Assembly: GCA_028684915.1 (NCBI GenBank)
Contig: JAQUEZ010000002.1
Location: forward strand, 24,240-88,239
Direction: 5' to 3'
DNA: 64,000 nt
Source of the DNA: Desulfobulbus sp.
Lineage (GTDB): Bacteria; Desulfobacterota; Desulfobulbia; Desulfobulbales; Desulfobulbaceae
Shown: positions 58,900 through 64,000 of the stretch, in pieces
How positions within the stretch are numbered: position 1 is the first letter of the stretch
Layout: each line of letters starts with the position of its first letter
Translations under genes and position numbers: made by a program
Notes under the pieces: generated by a model
What the model saw: only the letters and a program-made list of their open reading frames with translations
Told to the model about the DNA's origin: nothing
Databases searched by the model: none

Positions 58900-59391
58900 A
58901 TGTTTACCCTTACGGATGTGCGCAATATCGCGGTTCAGATTGAGCAGAATGGGGAAGAAACTTATCGTCGGGCCGCCGGTCAAGCCAAAGATCCTGAACT
59001 GGCTCGCATTTTAAACTGGATGGCTGACGAAGAAAAAAAACACGGCGTGTTATTCGCCGCCATCAACGCAGACAGAACGCTAACCACCGAGCAGGCAGAG
59101 CTCGAAGCCATGGGCCGTTCCCTGCTTCAGGACATCGTCCGCAGCCAGACATTCTCGCTGGAGCAGCAGCGGTTAGGCCAGGCCACAAGCCTGGAAGACC
59201 TGCTGCTTCAATGCATTGAGTTCGAGACGGACACCATCGGATTTTACGAATTTCTGGCCGGTTTCCTCGACGATCCGGAAGCTATCACCCAACTTAATGG
59301 CATCATCGAACAGGAACGTGGGCACGTTCGGCAACTTGAACAGATGCGGATAGAAGCCAAACCCCACGCTACCTTCGGAACCAGGCAATAA
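58900..59391 (+). CDS. Ferritin-like di-iron protein
   Basis: 163 aa, four-helix bundle. The first ligands are in EQNGEETYRRAAGQ (Glu), WMADEEKKHGVLF (ExxH), then CIEFETDTIGFYEFL (Glu) and GIIEQERGHVRQLE (ExxH). This is the rubrerythrin/ferritin-like pattern without a rubredoxin tail. It could bind iron or reduce peroxide in the cytoplasm of an anaerobe. AGGAGAA precedes the ATG. The gene is flanked by the IHF/HU gene and its partial copy. Confidence 0.8.
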   Translation: MFTLTDVRNIAVQIEQNGEETYRRAAGQAKDPELARILNWMADEEKKHGVLFAAINADRTLTTEQAELEAMGRSLLQDIVRSQTFSLEQQRLGQATSLEDLLLQCIEFETDTIGFYEFLAGFLDDPEAITQLNGIIEQERGHVRQLEQMRIEAKPHATFGTRQ

Positions 59392-59392
59392 T

Positions 59393-59487
59393 CGGAATGG
59401 CGCTAAAATCGTTGATACGGTATTTGCACCAAGCGGCAGATGGTGTCGTTCCGCCCGAGCAAACAACTGGGCAAACGGCTGAATAAA
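59393..59487 (+). pseudogene. Internally deleted copy of the IHF/HU gene at 58505
   Basis: CGGAATGGCGCTAAAATCG...GTATTTGCA matches 58573-58609 of the HU/IHF gene. It then jumps to CCAAGCGGCAGATGGTGTC, matching the region from about 58736 to the end (GAATAAA). About 127 bases are missing and a few single-base changes have accumulated. It is a decayed duplicate located directly after the ferritin-like gene. Confidence 0.8.
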
Positions 59488-59913
59488 GGGTTTGAAGTCC
59501 AATGGAACGAAAACGTACGCTAAAGAATGGATCTATACGGCTCAGCCACGAAATCAATATTGGCAACAATTCGAGTCCACAATAGCTTCTCATCGCGGAC
59601 AAATCAGGGCGCTGGGAAGAGCAGATTTTCTTTTAACGTGGCTAGAGAAGCACCCGCCGTCTTTTAGGGCTGGCGCTTCTTCAGGTTGGAACTTCGTGTA
59701 CTTATTTGACTTTTCTCTTTTCAAGACCCCCTCCGATCCATTTCAGCAGAAAGAAACGCAAAGGGGTTATTTGAAGAAGGTTATGGAGCCCACAAGGGGT
59801 ACTGGTCACAAGAAAGGGGCAACGTTACATTGTGTTGCCCCTGTATCTCAGAATTTAATTTAACAAAAAAACTCATTCAGTTAGGACAGCCTCCCTATTC
59901 CATGAATACTTGG
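59488..59913. other. Gene-free stretch
   Basis: A rightward frame (59492-59863) starts with TTG inside the deleted HU copy and has no ribosome site or recognisable motif, so I do not treat it as a gene. Nothing else is apparent. Confidence 0.5.
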
Positions 59914-60423
59914 CTACACCGGTTGAACGACATCACTGATGTGTGCGCCGATCTTATACCCTCTGTCGCCTTTATACGGATTGAACAGCAGGATCGGGCA
60001 GGAGGCTCGCTTCAACACACTGTCAGCCACACTGCCCAGTAAAACATGCTCAATGCCTTTGCGGCCGTGGGTCCCGATGACAATCAGGTCGGCTTTTTGA
60101 TCCCTGGCATAGTCAACAATATCGACAGCAGCGTCTCCTTCACCTCGGATCACCACCCCCGTGCATCCAGAGCAGGCGCTTTTGTACTTTTCGAGCAATG
60201 CATCCATCTGCTTCTGCGCATGCTTGTTAATCTCTTCATAGGCATCCACGACACATGTAGGGCACCCTTCCGTATAGCCGGCAATTCTCGCAAAATGCTC
60301 AACCACATGAAGAAAGGTTATCGGGGTTCCGAATTTACCGGCAATGCCGGAGGCAAACTCAGCGATATCATTAGTATGCTGATGAAAATCCACTGGGACG
60401 ACAATCTTTTTAAAGTCTTGCAT
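59914..60423 (-). CDS. Universal stress protein (UspA family)
   Basis: 169 aa; the start at 60423 has GGGGGAAC upstream. FKKIVVPVDFHQHTNDIAEFASGIA opens the fold, and DLIVIGTHGRKGIEHVLLGSVADSVLKRASCPILLF near the end has the ATP-binding G2xG9G(S/T) motif (GTHGRKGIEHVLLGS). An insert with CPTCVVDAYEEINKH holds two Cys. Such proteins respond to stress and bind ATP. Located just left of the 183-bp element, oriented away from it. Confidence 0.9.
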   Translation of the reverse strand: MQDFKKIVVPVDFHQHTNDIAEFASGIAGKFGTPITFLHVVEHFARIAGYTEGCPTCVVDAYEEINKHAQKQMDALLEKYKSACSGCTGVVIRGEGDAAVDIVDYARDQKADLIVIGTHGRKGIEHVLLGSVADSVLKRASCPILLFNPYKGDRGYKIGAHISDVVQPV

Positions 60424-60537
60424 GATGTTCCCCCTTTTAAATTGATAGGTGCCCTTAACCAATAGCCTGTGCCGTCTCTTTTCTGTAAGTCACAGACAGG
60501 CAGACAACGCTCAACAAGCCTTTCTACAATTAACATA

Positions 60538-60720
60538 GGGGTCGCCTCAGAAAACGGAAAATAAAGCACGGCAAGGTAGAATTATATTCGAAAATTCAAC
60601 CTGTTATCTGCAGGAATTTTTCGAACTCATCGTGCGCTGTAACAAGATCGGGAACAGTTTGTAATTGTTACATTTATTTTTCGTAAACGTACGATTTTTT
60701 CCGAATTCTGAATCGCCCCC
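60538..60720 (+). mobile_element. 183-bp Tn3-type miniature element (TIME-like), copy 2
   Basis: Identical by eye to 30478-30660. If the element begins one base earlier (A at 60537), it is flanked by AACAT on both sides (60532-60536 and 60721-60725), the 5-bp target duplication expected for Tn3-family insertion. It lies immediately upstream of a broken resolvase gene. Confidence 0.88.
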
Positions 60721-60723
60721 AAC

Positions 60724-61374
60724 ATGAACGACTTAAAGGTGGCGCGTATCTACCTGCGCGTCAGTAGCGACGAACAAAACCTTACCCGCCCCAGGCGGCC
60801 ATCGTGGAAAACGCGAAGGCCACCGGCTATTATGTCGCCGGCGTCTACCGAGAAAAAGCGTCGGGTGCCCGTGCGGATCGCCCGGAGCTGCTGCGCATGA
60901 TCGGCGACCTGCAACCTGCAACCCGACGAGGTGGTCGTGGCGGAGAGGATCGACCGGATCAGCCGTTTGCCGTTGCCCGAAGCTGAACGCTTGGTGGCGT
61001 CTATCCACGCCAAGGGTGCCCGCCTGGCGATTCCTGGTGTGGTCGACCTGTCCGACCTTGCGGCTGAGGCAAAAGGAGTGGCAAAGATAGTCCTGGAGCC
61101 GATCCAGCAGTTTCTGTTGAAGCTCGCCCTGCAGATCGCCCGCGACGATTACGAGGAGCGCCGCGAGCGGCAACGACAAGGCGTTGAGCTGGCGAAGAGC
61201 GCCGGCCGGTACACCGACCGCAAAACGAATGTGGAAGTACATGAGCGGGTCGTGGCCCTGCGCAGCGCGGGGCACAGTATTCCGGAAACGGCCAGGTTGG
61301 CGGCGTGCAGCAAAAGCCAGGTCAAGCGCGTTTGGGCACTACACAAACAAGCGATGGCAATTCCCCGAAGCTGA
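60724..61374 (+). pseudogene. Serine recombinase (resolvase/invertase) with frameshifts
   Basis: MNDLKVARIYLRVSSDEQN begins the catalytic domain with the nucleophile Ser. The frame then shifts twice: about 60790 to the frame of ENAKATGYYVAGVYREKASGARADRPELLRMIGDLQP, and about 60925 to the frame of DEVVVAERIDRISRLPL. The C-terminus is intact with RQRQGVELAKSAGRY and an HTH (SIPETARLAACSKSQVKRVWA). Likely a relic of a Tn3-type or plasmid resolvase. Confidence 0.75.
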
Positions 61375-61381
61375 ACGCCTG

Positions 61382-62386
61382 TCAGCGCTCCCGATCGCGC
61401 TCGCGGTGGCGCTCGATAGCCAGCGTTTTGATGGTTTCGATTGCGCCATCGTCAAACAACAATCGCCCCTGGTCGATCATGGCGCAAATCGCGCCGGTGG
61501 CCAGCCGTAAGCACTCGCGGTTGTCCGGCCCCCTGTCCGGGCGAAATTGAGCGTCCCGCGCCATGGCCTGACGCACCGCGACCGCGCCGGAAAGCTCCGG
61601 ATAGGTTTCCAGAATTTTTGCGACAGGCTCGCCAGACGTTTCGTTTTCCGCCGCGAACCAGAACGCCGTGGCCAAGGCGTGGAAATTGCGGGGCGCTTCT
61701 AGCGCCATGTCGACAGTTAGGCTCGTTGAGCGAAGCGCGACTTGAGGAAGATCACGTACCGCGAGCGTGGCATGAACAAGAGTGTCCCTTTCGGATGCCG
61801 TAAGTGTTTTCAAATCGCCGTCATTGAAATAGGCCAGCGCTTTGAGGCTTTCGCTTGGTTGAAAGACTGGACCAAACAGCAGACGAGCCGAGGCCAGTCC
61901 GCGCGACAAGTCCACGCCGGCATTGAGCATTGCCACGACATCACGATAATCCTTGGCCTCGGCTCGCTGAAGGATGACCTTGACCTTCGTTGCCATCAAA
62001 TCGTCGAAAGAGGCGGCCAGCAACACGCCGTCATCTGTGAGGTCAGGTTCCCCGACTCTCCCGAAAGTGATCGCGCCAAAGAAAGACACCTTAACGTGTT
62101 CCCGCTCGGAATTTCCATAGGGGACACGCACCGTCCATGTATTGCTTCGATCCTGAAGCGTTGTGGATTGGAAAATAAATGGGAAGGCCTCCTTGATAAC
62201 TTCCCGGTCAAGTGGTTTTTCCGAGAAGAAATCAAAATCGACTGAAGCGCGGTGTCCAAGCCTGAGCGCAATGGCGGTGCCGCCGTACAGCGTGAAACCG
62301 AGATTGGGCGCGTTTCGAAGCTCCGGCCAAAGGCGTTGCTGCGCGGGTGGCAGTATGTGCATGTGAGGACTGAACCGGCCTATCAT
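61382..62386 (-). CDS. AbiEii/AbiGii-type nucleotidyltransferase toxin
   Basis: 334 aa. The start at 62386 overlaps the upstream stop as ATGA. FTLYGGTAIALRLGHRASVDFDFFSEKPLD contains the GG(T/S)x and DFDFF catalytic motifs of this polymerase-beta-like family. VLLAASFDDLMATKVKVILQRAEAKDYRDVVAML has the conserved K and D. Such proteins transfer nucleotides to tRNA or other targets and cause growth arrest during phage infection. The partner gene lies directly upstream. Confidence 0.88.
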   Translation of the reverse strand: MIGRFSPHMHILPPAQQRLWPELRNAPNLGFTLYGGTAIALRLGHRASVDFDFFSEKPLDREVIKEAFPFIFQSTTLQDRSNTWTVRVPYGNSEREHVKVSFFGAITFGRVGEPDLTDDGVLLAASFDDLMATKVKVILQRAEAKDYRDVVAMLNAGVDLSRGLASARLLFGPVFQPSESLKALAYFNDGDLKTLTASERDTLVHATLAVRDLPQVALRSTSLTVDMALEAPRNFHALATAFWFAAENETSGEPVAKILETYPELSGAVAVRQAMARDAQFRPDRGPDNRECLRLATGAICAMIDQGRLLFDDGAIETIKTLAIERHRERDRER

Positions 62387-62688
62387 TGGAATCTCCGCAC
62401 AGGTAAGGGGGGCACCTGATCCACTTTGGCCAGACCAAGACGGTAGTGCCAATACGTCCAGGAACGTTCATTGAACCACCCTGCTTCGGCGTGCGTGAGG
62501 ACTTCACGCAGCACGTCATCACCAACCAGCTGGGCCAGCGCCTGGACATCGAAGTAGTCGCCTATATCCATCACCTGCGCGATGACCCGCGCGGGGAAAG
62601 CGACAGCTTCATCAGGCACTTTCCACCAAATGTATTTGGCGAATGGCTTCAAGGCTTCTGGAGCGATTTGGTGCGCATGTTTGTCCAT
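62383..62688 (-). CDS. Putative antitoxin partner of the AbiEii-type toxin
   Basis: 101 aa from the ATG at 62688 (longer frame to 62784 possible). Acidic-aromatic sequence: FAKYIWWKVPDEAVAFPARVIAQVMDIGDYFDVQALAQLVGDDVLREVL and a conserved-looking end WFNERSWTYWHYRLGL. This gene type is regularly found just before AbiEii-like toxins in proteobacteria and is presumed to be the antitoxin; it is not the classical AbiEi winged-helix protein. Confidence 0.75.
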   Translation of the reverse strand: MDKHAHQIAPEALKPFAKYIWWKVPDEAVAFPARVIAQVMDIGDYFDVQALAQLVGDDVLREVLTHAEAGWFNERSWTYWHYRLGLAKVDQVPPLPVRRFQ

Positions 62689-62793
62689 TTCAAAGCTCCC
62701 TTCTCGGTTCTTTGTCGTTTTTTGCTGCCTTATGTCGCACCGCACGGCGAAGATCGGCAAGGACCTCTTCGTTGGGGCGATCAAATAGGTAGG

Positions 62794-63297
62794 CTACCAA
62801 TGCGCAGGGACCCCGCATGATGAGTTCGTCCTTATTGTAAACGATCCATTGAATGGCGGCCCGATAACTGCCATCATCGAACTCTTTTTTGCTTCTTCGT
62901 ATTCCCTCGGATCATCGCCACGTAGCCAAGGCACAAACACGTCAAAATAGTCGGCCAACTTTCTGAGGTTTCCTAGCGTCGACTCACCTATACCATTGAG
63001 GTATCGTTGAATTGTCAACAAGGCAAACCCGGACTCCCTTGCCACTGCACTCTGACTCTTTTCCACCACAGCGTCTCTGATTAGTTCGTCATGGTGCGGA
63101 GGGATTAGGCCATTTTCGGGAACAAAATAGTGGATTGTTTCGTAGAGGTCACAAAGATCTGTGTGGTCACCAGCGAGCCTAAATCCGGCACCGTATTTTG
63201 TTGAGCTCCGAGCAGCACGATTGTCTCCACTATATAATATACTGCTAGTTGTCTCTGAGGTATTGATAAACAGTCTCGCGACTGATCCCAAACTCAC
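62794..63297 (-). CDS. HTH-domain protein, 5' end uncertain
   Basis: The frame opens at a GTG (63297) that overlaps the end of the resolvase gene by 53 bases, and no better start is seen inside, so the true N-terminus may be lost. GDHTDLCDLYETIHYFVPENG is followed by an Xre-like HTH (SQSAVARESGFALLTIQRYLNGIGESTLGNLRKLADYFDVFVPWLRG). A single-chain regulator or antitoxin-like protein is likely. Confidence 0.5.
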   Translation of the reverse strand: MSLGSVARLFINTSETTSSILYSGDNRAARSSTKYGAGFRLAGDHTDLCDLYETIHYFVPENGLIPPHHDELIRDAVVEKSQSAVARESGFALLTIQRYLNGIGESTLGNLRKLADYFDVFVPWLRGDDPREYEEAKKSSMMAVIGPPFNGSFTIRTNSSCGVPAHW

Positions 63298-63802
63298 GGG
63301 CCAGTTTTGCCTTGGACTCGCCTGCAGCCGCTCGTTGCCTCATCTGTTCTGATTGTTTTGGAGTTAAAACCTTTTTTCGGCCCCTGTAAGCACCTCGTTG
63401 TTTTGCCAACGCTATTCCTTCTCGCTGTCTTTCGCGAATAAGCGCCCGCTCAAATTCTGCAAAAGCTCCCATCACTGATAGCATCAAATTTGCCATTGGC
63501 GAATCCTCGCCAGTAAACGCCAAGTGTTCTTTCACAAATTCGATACGAATTCCACGCTGGGTCAGATTTTGGACCAATCGACGCAAGTCATCCAAGTTGC
63601 GAGCGAGGCGATCCATGCTGTGCACCACGACGGTGTCACCTTCCCGCACAAACGATAAGAGCTCCTCAAGTCTAGGCCGGTGAACGTCTTTCCCTGACGC
63701 TTTATCGATAAAGATCTTGTCTGTTGATACGTCCTCCAGTTGTCGATCTGGATTCTGATCATAGCTACTCACTCGAATGTAACCAATTCGATGTCCCCGC
63801 AT
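63245..63802 (-). CDS. Serine resolvase (TnpR/TniR family)
   Basis: 185 aa; the start at 63802 begins MRGHRIGYIRVSSYDQNPDRQL with the nucleophile Ser in RVSS. KASGKDVHRPRLEELLSFVREGDTVVVHSMDRLARNLDDL and ANLMLSVMGAFAEFERALIRERQREGIALAKQRGAY follow the family exactly, with a C-terminal HTH (SKAKLAREFGISRETVYQYL). It resolves transposition cointegrates or plasmid dimers at a res site, expected just upstream. A Tn402-type end lies 73 bases before its start. Confidence 0.92.
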   Translation of the reverse strand: MRGHRIGYIRVSSYDQNPDRQLEDVSTDKIFIDKASGKDVHRPRLEELLSFVREGDTVVVHSMDRLARNLDDLRRLVQNLTQRGIRIEFVKEHLAFTGEDSPMANLMLSVMGAFAEFERALIRERQREGIALAKQRGAYRGRKKVLTPKQSEQMRQRAAAGESKAKLAREFGISRETVYQYLRDN

Positions 63803-63874
63803 AACCCCTCCTGCACAAATAATGTCAGGTTGAAGCCTATGACTTCGCCAGCAAGATGTCAATAAATTTAAAAT

Positions 63875-64000
63875 TGTCATTTTCAGAAGACGATTGCACC
63901 AACTTATTGGAAGTGATGCCTGAAGTGCAGGCAGCTCCTGACAACGAAGTGTCAGAATGCATCTACACCATTCTCGGCTATGCTTAATACTTCTGTGCAC
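63875..64000 (+). mobile_element. Terminal region of a Tn402/Tn5053-type transposon (cut by window)
   Basis: TGTCATTTTCAGAAGACG followed by ATTGCACC is the 25-base terminal repeat of this family with at most one change. The following bases (GCAGGCAGCTCCTGACA, TCAGAATGCATCTACACC, CTCGGCTATGCTTAATACT) match the known order of sub-terminal sequence next to tniA. The transposase gene should begin beyond the window. Insertion just upstream of a resolvase gene is the known target preference of the family. Confidence 0.8.

Noticed and set aside
59492..59863. Rightward frame of 123 codons after the deleted HU copy
   Set aside because: TTG start within a pseudogene, no ribosome site, no recognisable sequence.
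1..64000. tRNA or rRNA genes
   Set aside because: None recognised by eye on either strand; a covariance search would be needed to exclude a tRNA completely.

Overview
The window looks like most of a large plasmid or plasmid-derived contig. It has a Rep_3-type initiator (5641-6513) behind a field of about a dozen iterons (4811-5540). It also has a ParA plus ribbon-helix-helix partition pair (2103-3144), several recombinases and many transposon relics. The host is most likely a Gram-negative member of the Desulfobacterota (former deltaproteobacteria). I infer this from the mixture of IHF/HU proteins, His-Xaa-Ser radical-SAM genes, a MucR-type regulator and Tn3-type miniature elements; no rRNA or tRNA gene is present to confirm it. 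Both ends are cut: the first gene is open at base 1, and the last bases enter a Tn402/Tn5053-type transposon.

Layout. 0-11 kb is the plasmid core: partition, origin, initiator, a DprA-like operon and an operon of small accessory proteins. 10.8-19.4 kb is a type IV-A CRISPR-Cas locus: cas6/csf5, array 1 (17 repeats), csf1, csf2, csf3, csf4 (dinG), a zinc-ribbon gene and array 2 (8 repeats). Both arrays have related 164-nt leaders, and there are no adaptation genes. 19.4-23.3 kb is a run of small phage/plasmid accessory genes (ASCH, WGR, DUF7673 and unknowns). 23.3-30.7 kb is a transposon graveyard: two 192-bp miniature elements around a broken primase and a higBA pair, an IS3 fragment, a TniB relic with a tyrosine recombinase, a group II intron and a 183-bp Tn3-type miniature element.

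30.7-45.6 kb carries an IHF gene, a MatP-like gene, a secreted nuclease, an ORF-less group II intron and an HNH endonuclease. It also has a series of unknown, possibly defensive genes (a 425-aa protein, a DUF4116 repeat protein, a class III cyclase-like protein and a NERD protein) separated by three copies of a REP-like repeat. A complete His-Xaa-Ser (Hxs) peptide-maturation operon lies among them. 45.7-57.1 kb is a composite restriction island: mucR, hsdM1, a DUF262/HNH (GmrSD-like) gene, hsdM2, higB, higA-ImmA, hsdS and hsdR. 57.2-64 kb holds a tyrosine recombinase beside a perfect 15-6-15 palindrome, a second HU/IHF gene and its deleted copy flanking a ferritin-like gene, a stress protein, the second copy of the Tn3-type element, a broken resolvase, an AbiEii toxin pair, and a resolvase with a Tn402-type end in its putative res region.

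The genes fit a plasmid that competes with other mobile DNA. Type IV-A CRISPR acts against plasmids, the Hsd/GmrSD-like island and AbiE pair act against phage, and toxin-antitoxin and partition genes give stability. The most unusual observations are the covarying CRISPR repeat stems and paired leaders, a solitary repeat-like hairpin before csf4, the Walker A change in Csf4, and the interleaved hsd operon.
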